Assembly: GCA_030524205.1 (NCBI GenBank)
Contig: JAUNGZ010000014.1
Location: 17,182 to 59,088 of the forward strand
DNA from: Eubacteriales bacterium
GTDB lineage: Bacteria; Bacillota; Clostridia; Oscillospirales; Butyricicoccaceae
Length of the DNA: 41,907 nt
Direction of reading: 5' to 3'
Part shown: positions 7,485 to 14,843 of the stretch, in pieces
Layout: each line of letters opens with the position of its first letter
Numbering within the stretch: position 1 is the stretch's first letter
The notes under the pieces: model-generated
Told to the model about the DNA's origin: nothing
What the model saw: the letters and a program-made list of their open reading frames with translations, nothing else
Database searches by the model: none
Program-made: the position numbers and the translations under genes

Positions 7485-8750
7485 ATGGAAAAGAAACCCT
7501 TTGTCACTCTGGAACAGGTACAGGAAATCGTTAAAACTTATCCTACGCCCTTCCATATTTACGATGAAAAAGCCATCCGCGAAAACGCGCGCAAAGTCAA
7601 GGCGGCGTTTGCATGGAACCCCGGCTTTAAAGAATACTTCGCCGTCAAGGCAACGCCCACGCCCCGGCTGCTGCAAATCCTCCACGAGGAGGGCTTCGGC
7701 TGCGACTGCTCGAGCTATACCGAGCTGCAAATGAGCCGCGCCTGCGGCGTCACCGGGCACGACATCATGTTCTCGTCCAACGTCACGCCGGACGAGGATT
7801 TCAAGCTCGCCAGCGATCTTGACGCGATCATCAACTTCGACGACATCACCCATCTGGACTATTACGACAAGGTTGGCCAGTGGAAGGAGACGATGTCCTG
7901 CCGGTTTAACCCGGGCGGCGATTTCGTTTTGGAAAACGAGATCATGGACACCCCGCAGGAAGCCAAGTACGGCATGACCCGTGAGCAGCTCATCGAAGCG
8001 TTCAAGATCATGAAAAGCAAGGGCGTTAAGCACTTCGGCATACACGCCTTCCTCGCGTCCAACACGGTTGCAAACGAATACTATCCGGCGCTCGCGCGCA
8101 TCCTGTTCCAGCTTGCGGTCGAGGTGCAGAAGGAAACCGGCGTGCATATCGCGTTCATCAATCTGTCCGGCGGCGTGGGCATCCCCTACAAGCCTTGGCA
8201 GGAGCCGAACGATATCATGGCCATCGGCGACGGCGTGCGCCGCGCGTTCGAGGATGTGCTCGTTCCCGCGGGCATGGGCGACGTGTCCATCTACACCGAG
8301 ATGGGCCGCTTCATTTTGGGGCCATACGGCGCGCTGGTCGCCAAGTGCATCCACCACAAGCACACCTACAAGGAGTACGCCGGCTTGGACGCGTGCGCGG
8401 CCAATCTGATGCGCCCGGCGATGTACGGCGCATACCATCACATCACCGTGCTCGGCAAGGAGAACGCGCTGCACGACCGCACCTACGACGTGACCGGCGG
8501 CCTGTGCGAAAACAACGATAAGTTTGCCATCGACCGCAACCTTCCCCGCATCGACATCGGCGATTATGTCTATCTTCACGACACGGGCGCGCATGGTTTT
8601 TCGATGGGCTATAACTACAACGGCAAGCTGCGCTCCGCCGAGCTGCTGCTGAAGGAGGACGGCACGGTAGAGCTGATCCGCCGCGCCGAAACCCCGCAGG
8701 ACTATTTTGCCACCTTCGATTTTACCCATCTGTTCGACGATATCGAGTAA
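7485..8750 (+). CDS. lysA: Diaminopimelate decarboxylase (type III-fold PLP enzyme)
   Basis: It decarboxylates meso-diaminopimelate to L-lysine. The 421 residues follow the alanine-racemase-like barrel plus C-terminal beta domain. The PLP lysine is Lys55 in YFAVKATPTP, the phosphate loop is LSGGVGIPY near 230, EMGRF is near 272, and the dimer-interface active-site segment is GGLCENNDKFA near 340, matching CESxD of LysA. Some relatives act on other basic amino acids, so the substrate is inferred from overall similarity. The ribosome site is weak (AAAGG at 7470-7475). A perfect bidirectional terminator follows. Confidence 0.88.
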   Translation: MEKKPFVTLEQVQEIVKTYPTPFHIYDEKAIRENARKVKAAFAWNPGFKEYFAVKATPTPRLLQILHEEGFGCDCSSYTELQMSRACGVTGHDIMFSSNVTPDEDFKLASDLDAIINFDDITHLDYYDKVGQWKETMSCRFNPGGDFVLENEIMDTPQEAKYGMTREQLIEAFKIMKSKGVKHFGIHAFLASNTVANEYYPALARILFQLAVEVQKETGVHIAFINLSGGVGIPYKPWQEPNDIMAIGDGVRRAFEDVLVPAGMGDVSIYTEMGRFILGPYGALVAKCIHHKHTYKEYAGLDACAANLMRPAMYGAYHHITVLGKENALHDRTYDVTGGLCENNDKFAIDRNLPRIDIGDYVYLHDTGAHGFSMGYNYNGKLRSAELLLKEDGTVELIRRAETPQDYFATFDFTHLFDDIE

Positions 8751-8755
8751 AAAGC

Positions 8756-8787
8756 AAAAGGAGTGCGTTAAAACGCACTCCTTTTTT
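8756..8787. terminator. Bidirectional terminator between lysA and the zinc-ribbon gene
   Basis: A perfect 14-bp stem, AAAAGGAGTGCGTT/AACGCACTCCTTTT with loop AA, has T runs on both strands. It serves lysA (+) and the convergent zinc-ribbon gene (-), whose stop lies at the right edge. Confidence 0.9.
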
Positions 8788-9031
8788 ATATGCCCATATT
8801 TTCCAGCAGCAGCGCCGCAAGCAGCGCCAAGACCACGACGGCCAGCGTGCGCACAATGCGCAGGATGCGTTCCCGCTTCGGGTCGTCGCGCAGCCATTTC
8901 TCCTCGGGCTGCTCGATTTCGGGAATCTGCTCCGTGCCGTCCGGCTCATGGTCGATCAGCGGGATATGGCAGGTATTGCAGGTGGTAAACCCTTCGCGGT
9001 ATTCCGCGCGGCATTTGGGGCACCATGGCAT
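8786..9031 (-). CDS. Small zinc-ribbon membrane protein (81 residues)
   Basis: Cysteines 4, 7, 18 and 21 (MPWCPKC…CNTC) form a zinc ribbon. An acidic linker follows, then a basic stretch (DDPKRERILRI) and a C-terminal membrane helix (about residues 60-78). This tail-anchored shape puts the ribbon in the cytoplasm. Its first 15 residues are nearly identical to those of the preceding gene (9047-9577), so the pair arose by duplication, but it lacks that gene's central DUF2007 domain. It is the last gene of the mnmM operon, starting 15 nt after its paralogue. Function unknown. Confidence 0.75.
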   Translation of the reverse strand: MPWCPKCRAEYREGFTTCNTCHIPLIDHEPDGTEQIPEIEQPEEKWLRDDPKRERILRIVRTLAVVVLALLAALLLENMGI

Positions 9032-9046
9032 AGCACAGTCCCTCCC

Positions 9047-9577
9047 CTACAGCCGCGTCGAAACAAAATACAGCAGAACGAGCGCAAGCGCGATCACCCC
9101 GGCCACAACCGGCAGCAGCTTGAACGAAGCGTTGTCCTCCGCCGGCCGCTCGGGCGTCTGCATCGCCTGCTCCTCCGACAGACGGGCCAGCTCGTCCTCG
9201 TCCATCGGCGCTTGCTCCAAATCGTTGTTCAGCTCGTCGATCAACTGACGGGCGCGGGCCGTCTGGCTCGCATCGACCAAAATTTCCACGCCGAAGCGCG
9301 CGTCCGCCCCGCTGTACGCCTGAATCTGCCGGAACGCCGCCGGGCGGTCCAGCGTGACGATATCGTGCTCCTGCAGCATATCGCAGAGCATCTCAGCCTC
9401 CAGCCGGTTTTTCGCCGTGTAAACCGCGATGGGCTTTTCCATACCGTCCGGCAGGACCAAGGCCGATCGCTCTTCGGGCGCGTCCTCGCCCAGCTCGTCC
9501 ACCAACGGCACATGGCATTCGCTGCATTCGGCAAAGCCTTCTCTGTATTCCGCACGGCATTTGGGGCACCATGGCAT
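9047..9577 (-). CDS. Zinc-ribbon, DUF2007 and membrane-anchor protein
   Basis: The 176-residue product has an N-terminal zinc ribbon (Cys4, Cys7, Cys18, Cys21). The middle matches DUF2007, a small ferredoxin-like fold suspected of signal transduction: IAVYTAKNRLEAEMLCDML near residue 50 and VEILVDASQTARARQLIDEL near 98. A C-terminal membrane helix lies near residues 155-172. I chose the ATG at 9577 over the upstream frame start at 9631 because the paralogue at 9031 begins with the same MPWCPKC and because a GGGAG site, inside the last codons of mnmM, sits at the right distance. Function unknown. Confidence 0.8.
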   Translation of the reverse strand: MPWCPKCRAEYREGFAECSECHVPLVDELGEDAPEERSALVLPDGMEKPIAVYTAKNRLEAEMLCDMLQEHDIVTLDRPAAFRQIQAYSGADARFGVEILVDASQTARARQLIDELNNDLEQAPMDEDELARLSEEQAMQTPERPAEDNASFKLLPVVAGVIALALVLLYFVSTRL

Positions 9578-9582
9578 ATGCT

Positions 9583-10173
9583 TCACTCTCCCTTTTGTTC
9601 CATTGTACCACAGCCCCGCCGCTCTTTCCACAGAAATATCGGCAGAGGCGGATCATGCTTCCGGTTCAGCCAATCGCAGGCAAGAACAGTGAACAATCGG
9701 TCATTTATCGTTCGCAAGTGCTCTAAAATCGCATTTTTCTCCTCATATCCATTTTCTTTGCCATAATAAATCGCAAGCGCCATTATCCCGCCGGGCTTCA
9801 GCAGACGCAGTCCCGCGTCGATTGCAGCAAGCGAGGAGGCCGCGGTCGTAAATATATTGGGATCTCCGCCCGGCAGGCGGCCGAAGTTGAACACAATGCA
9901 GTCCACGCTTTCCTGCTCGGCGTACCGCTCCATATTCGCGTGGCTGTCCCGCACCACCTCGGCGGACAGTCCCTCCGCGCAAAGCAGCGCCCGCGTCTGT
10001 TCGACCGCGTCCTGCTGGACGTCAAACGCCAGCACGCGGCCGCTTTCCCCCGTCAGCCTGCACAGCAGCGCCGTGTCGCGCCCCTTGCCCGCCGTCGCGT
10101 CGATGCAGAACGCCCCCGGCTTTACCTGCTCCTCTAAAAACCGGTGCACCAAACCCAGCGTGTTTAACCCCAT
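9583..10173 (-). CDS. mnmM: Class I SAM-dependent methyltransferase, MnmM/YtqB-like
   Basis: The 196-residue protein has the Rossmann methyltransferase pattern: CIDATAGKGRDTALLC near residue 22 (SAM loop), VLAFDVQ near 48, CIVFNFGRLPGGDPN near 92 and LLKPGGIMALAIYYG near 123. This is the YtqB family, in which the Bacillus subtilis member methylates the wobble uridine of some tRNAs (nm5s2U34 to mnm5s2U34) and was renamed MnmM. The NFGRLPGGD segment is typical of it. It is the first gene of a three-gene operon with the two zinc-ribbon proteins. The gap to the next start is 5 nt. Confidence 0.82.
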   Translation of the reverse strand: MGLNTLGLVHRFLEEQVKPGAFCIDATAGKGRDTALLCRLTGESGRVLAFDVQQDAVEQTRALLCAEGLSAEVVRDSHANMERYAEQESVDCIVFNFGRLPGGDPNIFTTAASSLAAIDAGLRLLKPGGIMALAIYYGKENGYEEKNAILEHLRTINDRLFTVLACDWLNRKHDPPLPIFLWKERRGCGTMEQKGE

Positions 10174-10200
10174 CGTCGTCTCCTCCCCTGTCAGAAACCA

Positions 10201-10401
10201 GAAAACCGCCGCTTTGCGGCGGTTTTCGAGGTTTCCGCGCCTCGTTCCGCCCGCAGGCGCAATTTCATAGAAAGCGGCCGTGCCGCTTTCCTCAAAAGCG
10301 GAAGGCCGTCGGAATCAAAATTCCGGCGGCCTTCCGGCGCAATAGCTGTTTCAGGCTGCGCCTGAAACAGCGTTCCTTGATTGAAAGCGTGCTTTCAATC
10401 G
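10201..10401. repeat. Composite hairpin repeat, copy C
   Basis: The copy begins with a terminator-like stem GAAAACCGCCGC/GCGGCGGTTTTC (10201-10227). It continues with linker ATAGAAAG in GAAAGCGG/CCGCTTTC, a long stem CGGAAGGCCG/CGGCCTTCCG with inner GGAAT-CAAA-ATTCC, linker GCAATAG, CTGTTTCAGGC/GCCTGAAACAG, linker CGTTCCTTGATTG and terminal GATTGAAAG/CTTTCAATC. The terminal hairpin ends 1 nt before the stop codon of the minus-strand DUF819 gene. The stem sequences differ from copies A and B, but the linkers are shared. Confidence 0.82.
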
Positions 10402-10402
10402 A

Positions 10403-11566
10403 CTACGCAAAAAATTTCATAATATTCGCCACAATAATGCCGCCCCAGGTGCCGATAATATAGCCCAGCAATGCCATCAGCACGCCGACGGACACCAGTG
10501 CGGGCGAGTAGGACGCGGCCAAAATCGGCGCGGAGGCCGTGCCGCCGATATTGGCGAGCGAGGCCACGCCGCAGGTGAACATATCCAATTTGAATATTTT
10601 AGCCAGCACGACCAGAATAATGCCGTGAATCGCCAGAATCATGAAGCCGGAGATGATCCAGACCGGCGCGTTGGTCATTTCGAGCAGGCTCGCGCGGGAA
10701 GCGAGCAGCGCGATAACGATGTACAGGAACACATTGGACAGCTCCGCCGAACCCGCGATCTTGCCGATCGGCGTAACCGCCCCGATCAGCGCCACCACCG
10801 TGACGAGCAGCACCGTCCATGTCGCCTTATCCAGCCACGGCGCAACGCCGTAGATGGCCGTGCCGATGTTCTGCGCGACCGCGGACACCAGCAGCGCGCC
10901 GCCGACCAGAAACAGCAGGCCGGCAAAAGTAATATGGTTTTCATTCGACAGCTGCTCATTCTCTAACCGCGCGCAGACCTCGTCGAGCGTGTCGGTGGAT
11001 GCCTTGGTCCATTTGTTGAACTGCGGCGCAAACGAGATCGCCCACAGCAGGAACATGACCCAGACCGAATAGTCGATCGAGTCGATGACAAGGGCGTAGC
11101 CCATGTCTCCCGCCCCGATATCCAGCGCCTGCTGTACCGCGACCATATTGCCCGAGCCGCCCATCCAGCTGCCGCACAGCGCGCCGAGCGCCTTCCAAGC
11201 GTCCGCGCCGAGCTGCGAGTGCATGATCGCGTAAGTGGCGATAAAGCCAATGGCGATCGAAACGCTTGCCGCGAAGAAGCCGCCCAGCATGCGCGGGCCG
11301 AGCTTCAGCACCTTGCGGATATCGCAGCGCAGCAGCATCAGGCACAGCATCGCATACAGAATGTTGTTTTTCATTACGCTGTACGCGGGCGCGGTGGCCT
11401 CCATATCCCACGCGCCGACGGTGCACAGCACCATCGTCAGCAGATACAGCAGCACGACCGGCGGAACGTACTTGAAAAACTTCCATTTGGTCAGCTTTTC
11501 CGCGCCGACCAGCACAGCGGCCAAAAATACCAATACCGCAACGTAAGTAAAGCCGTTTGTGATCAT
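10403..11566 (-). CDS. DUF819 family membrane protein (YjcL-like putative transporter)
   Basis: The 387 residues are mostly hydrophobic, with about ten predicted membrane helices and a glycine-rich segment GALCGSWMGGSGNMVAVQ near residue 133 that is characteristic of DUF819. A second conserved repeat-like segment, GVASLANIGGTASAPILAA, lies near 335, so each half carries a glycine-rich re-entrant-type motif, as in secondary transporters. The substrate is unknown. It is a single gene with its own promoter, divergent from pepV. The start has GAGGGATG upstream. Its TAG stop is 1 nt from repeat copy C. Confidence 0.85.
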   Translation of the reverse strand: MITNGFTYVAVLVFLAAVLVGAEKLTKWKFFKYVPPVVLLYLLTMVLCTVGAWDMEATAPAYSVMKNNILYAMLCLMLLRCDIRKVLKLGPRMLGGFFAASVSIAIGFIATYAIMHSQLGADAWKALGALCGSWMGGSGNMVAVQQALDIGAGDMGYALVIDSIDYSVWVMFLLWAISFAPQFNKWTKASTDTLDEVCARLENEQLSNENHITFAGLLFLVGGALLVSAVAQNIGTAIYGVAPWLDKATWTVLLVTVVALIGAVTPIGKIAGSAELSNVFLYIVIALLASRASLLEMTNAPVWIISGFMILAIHGIILVVLAKIFKLDMFTCGVASLANIGGTASAPILAASYSPALVSVGVLMALLGYIIGTWGGIIVANIMKFFA

Positions 11567-11647
11567 AAGTTTTCATCCCTCACTTTTTATATACTCTTTT
11601 CCCAACCGCCGCGCGGCTTCCCGCGGCCCCCGGCGGAGGCTGTGTAT

Positions 11648-11676
11648 ATTATACAGGATATCGCGCATTTTGGCAA
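11648..11676 (-). promoter_or_regulatory. Promoter of the DUF819 gene
   Basis: On the minus strand TTGCCA (11671-11676) and a perfect TATAAT (11648-11653) are 17 nt apart. The leader of about 75 nt contains a very GC-rich inverted region (11607-11640) that may fold. Confidence 0.75.
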
Positions 11677-11706
11677 GGCATGCGCGAGCAAATTGCACAG
11701 ATGGAT

Positions 11707-11735
11707 TTGCAAAACGAAGGATTATCCTGTACAAT
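11707..11735 (+). promoter_or_regulatory. Promoter of pepV
   Basis: TTGCAA (11707-11712) and TACAAT (11730-11735) are 17 nt apart. AAGGAGG (11761-11767) precedes the pepV ATG. Confidence 0.7.
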
Positions 11736-11772
11736 GATGATAATGGATTGACACCGCTCAAAGGAGGATTAT

Positions 11773-13137
11773 ATGAATTTTAAACCGTATATCCGCGCGC
11801 ACGCGGAAGAATTGCTCGACAGCCTCGGCTCTCTGATCCGCATCCCAAGCGTGGAAGGCGTTCCCGAGGAAGGCGCGCCGTTCGGCAGAGAGGTCGCGCG
11901 CTGCCTGCGCGAAACGCTCGTGCTTTGCGAAAGGCTGGGCTTTCGCACGGTCAATATGGACGACCGCGTCGGCTGGTGCGAATATGGTGAGGGCGCGGAG
12001 ATGATCGCCGTTTTAGGCCATCTGGACGTCGTTCCCGCGGGCGACGGCTGGACCGCCGCCGCGCCGTTTTCGGGCGAAGTAAAGGACGGACGCATCTACG
12101 GCCGCGGCACAATGGACGACAAGGGGCCGACCGTCGCGGCGCTGTACGCGCTGGCGGCTTTGAAGGACGCGGGCTTCGTCCCCTCCCGCCGCATCCGCAT
12201 CCTGTTCGGTACGAACGAGGAGACCGGCTGCGAGGATATGAAATACTACCTCGCGCACGGCGGCGAAACGCCGCTGATGGGCTTTACACCCGACGGCGAG
12301 TACCCGATCATCAACGGCGAAAAGGGCATTATGAACTGCGTGTACGCCAAAAAGCTGCATCAAACCGGCGCGTACCGTCTGACGAAATTCGAGGGCGGCA
12401 CCGCGTCCAACGTCTCCCCCGCCTACGCCGCGGCGGAGCTGGCCTGCCCGCCTGACGCTGTGAGCAAGATTGCCGCTGACAAGGTGACGGTCACGCCGGT
12501 CGAGGGCGGTATCCGGGTCGAGGCGCAGGGCGTGTCCGCCCACGGCTCAACGCCCGAGCAGGGCGAAAACGCCGTCGGCCGGCTGGCGCAGGCGCTGGCG
12601 CAGCTCCCGCTCGAGGGTGAGACCGCCGACTGCATCACCTTTATTGCCGAGCGCATCGGCATGGAGACGCGCGGTGAATCGCTCGGCCTTGCGATGCGGG
12701 ACGATCTGTCGGGCGACCTGACCGTCAATTTAGGCGTGGCCGCTTTCGCGGACGAAACGCTGTCGCTTACGTTATCCGTGCGCTATCCGGTCACCAAAAC
12801 CTACGACGAAGCGCACCCCAAGCTCACCAAGGCCTTCGCGCTCGCAGGCTTTACGGAAACGTCGATGCACCACAAGGCGGCCATCTATATGCCGCCAGAC
12901 TGCGAGCTGATCGAAAAGCTGTCTAAGGTGTACGAGGAGCAGACGGGCGACAAGGCAGTGCTCAAATCCATCGGCGGCGGCACATATGCCAAGGCCATCC
13001 CCAATCTGGTGGCCTTCGGACCGATTTTCCCGGGCGACGAGGTGCGCGAGCACAAGCCAGACGAATATATGGAGGTCGAGCGCCTGCTGCAAAACGCCGA
13101 GATTCTGGCGGCGGCGATGTACGCGCTTGCGCGGTGA
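11773..13137 (+). CDS. pepV: Dipeptidase PepV (M20 metallopeptidase)
   Basis: It hydrolyses dipeptides and some beta-alanyl or D-amino acid dipeptides in the cytoplasm. At 454 residues it has the PepV length. M20 zinc ligands and catalytic residues are visible: GHLDVVPAGDGW (His near 84), GRGTMDDKGP (Asp near 116), GTNEETGCEDM (Glu pair near 151), FTPDGEYP (Asp near 175) and the late PGDEVREHKPDEYM (His near 430). The lid-domain segment SAHGSTPEQG lies near 257. It is followed, across repeat copy D, by an L-Ala-D/L-Glu-type epimerase, suggesting use of cell-wall peptides. The stop codon abuts the first hairpin of the repeat. Confidence 0.93.
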   Translation: MNFKPYIRAHAEELLDSLGSLIRIPSVEGVPEEGAPFGREVARCLRETLVLCERLGFRTVNMDDRVGWCEYGEGAEMIAVLGHLDVVPAGDGWTAAAPFSGEVKDGRIYGRGTMDDKGPTVAALYALAALKDAGFVPSRRIRILFGTNEETGCEDMKYYLAHGGETPLMGFTPDGEYPIINGEKGIMNCVYAKKLHQTGAYRLTKFEGGTASNVSPAYAAAELACPPDAVSKIAADKVTVTPVEGGIRVEAQGVSAHGSTPEQGENAVGRLAQALAQLPLEGETADCITFIAERIGMETRGESLGLAMRDDLSGDLTVNLGVAAFADETLSLTLSVRYPVTKTYDEAHPKLTKAFALAGFTETSMHHKAAIYMPPDCELIEKLSKVYEEQTGDKAVLKSIGGGTYAKAIPNLVAFGPIFPGDEVREHKPDEYMEVERLLQNAEILAAAMYALAR

Positions 13138-13304
13138 TAGGGGGTATCCAATACCCCCTATCTACGGGAAGAGGTTCCCAAGGAAACCTCCTCCCGATAC
13201 CCCCGGACGCGGCCCAAGGCCGCTGGGGTCGGGGTATTAAAAGTGCGGGCGGAGCTCGCACTTTTGATGGAAAATGCAGCGGGCTGCATTTTCCTATTCT
13301 ATGC

Positions 13305-13380
13305 GCGCTGCGGCGCGGGGGAAAAGGCTCGCCGCCCGAGAGGCGGCTGCCTTGGGGATGGGCTTTGCAAGCAAAGCCTG
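13305..13380 (+). repeat. 76-bp direct repeat, unit 1
   Basis: This unit matches 13412-13487 at about 69 of 76 positions. It contains two hairpins, GCCGCC/GGCGGC and GGCTTTGC/GCAAAGCC. The start GCGCTGCGGCGCGGGG also appears at the right end of copy E (near 14797-14815). Confidence 0.85.
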
Positions 13381-13411
13381 TTTCCGGAAGCCGCGCACGG
13401 ACGTGCGCGGG

Positions 13412-13487
13412 GCGCTGCGGCGCGGGGAAAAAGGCCCGCCGTCTGAGGGGCGGCTGCCTTGGGGATGGGCTTTGCGAGCAAAGCCTT
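13412..13487 (+). repeat. 76-bp direct repeat, unit 2
   Basis: This is the second copy of the 76-bp unit, 31 nt after the first. Differences in the first stem leave it pairable through a G.U-type pair, and the second stem GGCTTTGC/GCAAAGCC keeps its arms with a changed loop. It ends 32 nt before the epimerase start. Confidence 0.85.
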
Positions 13488-13519
13488 ATCCGAATACAAC
13501 ATACAAGGAGCGTGACAGC

Positions 13520-14611
13520 ATGAAAATCACAAAGATAAGGCTTGGCAGGATTTCGGTGCCGCTGCGCGTGCCGTTTAAAACGGCCGTGCGCTCGGTTTCG
13601 TCCGTCGAGGACGTGATCGTCGAGATCCACACCGACACGGGCGCGGTCGGCTACGGCGAAGCGCCCCCGACCGGCGCGGTCACGGGCGATACGGCGGGCG
13701 CGATCATCGGCGCGGTGCAGGATCACATCGCCCCGACCATCCTCGGCCGCGAGGTGGACGATTTTGAAAACCTGATGCTGGCCGTGCAGGGCTGCATCCT
13801 GAAAAACACCAGCGCCAAGGCCGCGGTCGATATGGCGCTGTGGGATCTCTACGGCCAGCTTTACGGCATCCCCGTCTACAAGCTGCTGGGCGGCAGCCGG
13901 AACAAGATCGTCACCGATATCACCATCAGCGTGAACGACCCTGAGGAGATGGCGCGCGACGCGCGCAACGCGATCGACCGCGGCTACAACTGCCTGAAAT
14001 GCAAGGTCGGCAAGGACGCGCCGCTCGACCTTTTGCGGCTTGAAGCCATCCGCAAGGAGGTCGGGCCGGACGTTCGCATCCGCATCGACGCTAATCAGGG
14101 TTGGAAGCCGAAAGAAGCCGTGCGCATCCTCGACAAAATGGCCGAGCGCGGGCTGGATATCGAATTTGTCGAACAGCCCGTGCACCAGCACGACCTCATT
14201 GGCCTGAAATACGTGACTGACAACGTCTCCATCCCCGTTTTGGCGGACGAGAGCGTGCAGGGCCCGTCGGACGCGCTGACCATCATGCAGATGCGCGCGG
14301 CCGATCTGGTCAACATCAAGCTGATGAAGTGCGGCGGCCTGTACAACGCGCTCAAGATCGCGTCCGCCGCCGAGGTATACGGCGTCGAATGCATGATCGG
14401 CTGTATGCTGGAGGCCAAGATCTCGGTCAACGCGGCCATCCATCTGGCCTGCGCCAAGCAGATCATCACCAAAGTGGACCTCGACGGCCCGGTGCTCTGT
14501 CTCGAGGACCCGATCCGCGGCGGCGCGGTATTCGACGAGAAAAACATTACCGTGTCGGACGAGCCGGGCCTCGGCGTCAAGGGCATCGAAAAAATTACCT
14601 ATCTGGACTGA
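13520..14611 (+). CDS. Dipeptide epimerase (L-Ala-D/L-Glu epimerase-like, enolase superfamily)
   Basis: The 363-residue product has every catalytic residue of the Bacillus subtilis L-Ala-D/L-Glu epimerase type: the KxK pair Lys160/Lys162 (LKCKVGK), magnesium ligands Asp190 (RIDANQ), Glu218 (EFVEQP) and Asp243 (LADES), and the opposite base Lys267 (NIKLMK). These enzymes epimerise the Glu of cell-wall-derived L-Ala-D-Glu so that ordinary peptidases can use it. The dipeptidase gene upstream and the amidase downstream fit that role; exact dipeptide specificity is not readable. I chose the ATG at 13520 for its AAGGAG (13505-13510). The frame is open back to 13274, but that part is repeat sequence. 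Confidence 0.9.
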   Translation: MKITKIRLGRISVPLRVPFKTAVRSVSSVEDVIVEIHTDTGAVGYGEAPPTGAVTGDTAGAIIGAVQDHIAPTILGREVDDFENLMLAVQGCILKNTSAKAAVDMALWDLYGQLYGIPVYKLLGGSRNKIVTDITISVNDPEEMARDARNAIDRGYNCLKCKVGKDAPLDLLRLEAIRKEVGPDVRIRIDANQGWKPKEAVRILDKMAERGLDIEFVEQPVHQHDLIGLKYVTDNVSIPVLADESVQGPSDALTIMQMRAADLVNIKLMKCGGLYNALKIASAAEVYGVECMIGCMLEAKISVNAAIHLACAKQIITKVDLDGPVLCLEDPIRGGAVFDEKNITVSDEPGLGVKGIEKITYLD

Positions 14612-14613
14612 GT

Positions 14614-14822
14614 TTCGATCGCGACCACGCTCGCGATCGAGGGACGGCGTTCCGGCTTTTGGCCGGAAACGCCTATTGCAGAAGAGCCCGCTGAAAATTC
14701 TGATTTTCAGCGGGCTCTTCTGTTTGTATCAAAAGACCGGGCAAAGCTCGGCCTTTTGATGAAAAAGGCGGCGTTGTCGCCATTTTCTATTTTATTCGCG
14801 CTGCGGCGCGGGGCTTTTTCGA
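14614..14822. repeat. Composite hairpin repeat, copy E (inverted relative to copy B)
   Basis: Read left to right it is copy B reversed. The terminal hairpin TCGATCGCGA/TCGCGATCGA (14615-14640) lies 3 nt after the epimerase stop. Linker GAGGGACG, stem GCGTTCCGG/CCGGAAACGC, linker CTATTGC, and a long stem AGAAGAGCCCGCTGAAAAT/ATTTTCAGCGGGCTCTTCT follow. Then come ATCAAAAG…CGGGC-AAA-GCTCG…CTTTTGAT, the GAAAAAGGCG/CGCCATTTTC stem, and TATTCGCGCTGCGGCGCGGGG. It fills most of the space to the convergent amidase gene. Confidence 0.85.
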
Positions 14823-14843
14823 CAGGCTGACGCCTCCGCTTTT

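Larger units (their letters stand above)
13138..13487. repeat. Composite hairpin repeat, copy D (rearranged, with internal tandem unit)
   Basis: Immediately after the pepV stop comes GGGGGTAT/ATACCCCC, then a stem CGGGAAGAGGTT/AAACCTCCTCCCG and the linker CGATACCCCCGGACG, all in the same orientation as copy B. The next modules are inverted relative to B: GTGCGGGC/GCTCGCAC, then GGAAAATGCAG/CTGCATTTTCC, then CTATTCTATGCGCGC. The remainder is a 76-bp unit occurring twice (13305-13380 and 13412-13487). The space of 382 nt between pepV and the epimerase holds no gene that I can support. Confidence 0.8.

Noticed and set aside
7467-8897. A 476-codon minus-strand frame over lysA
   Set aside because: It is the antisense shadow of lysA and crosses the lysA terminator. 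No motif is visible.
13305-13487. Short direct repeats considered as a CRISPR array
   Set aside because: There are only two units of 76 bp, each with internal hairpins, and no cas genes. They belong to the composite repeat family.
13274-13519. N-terminal extension of the dipeptide epimerase
   Set aside because: The sequence is repeat-derived, encodes no enolase-fold residues, and the AAGGAG site points to the ATG at 13520.
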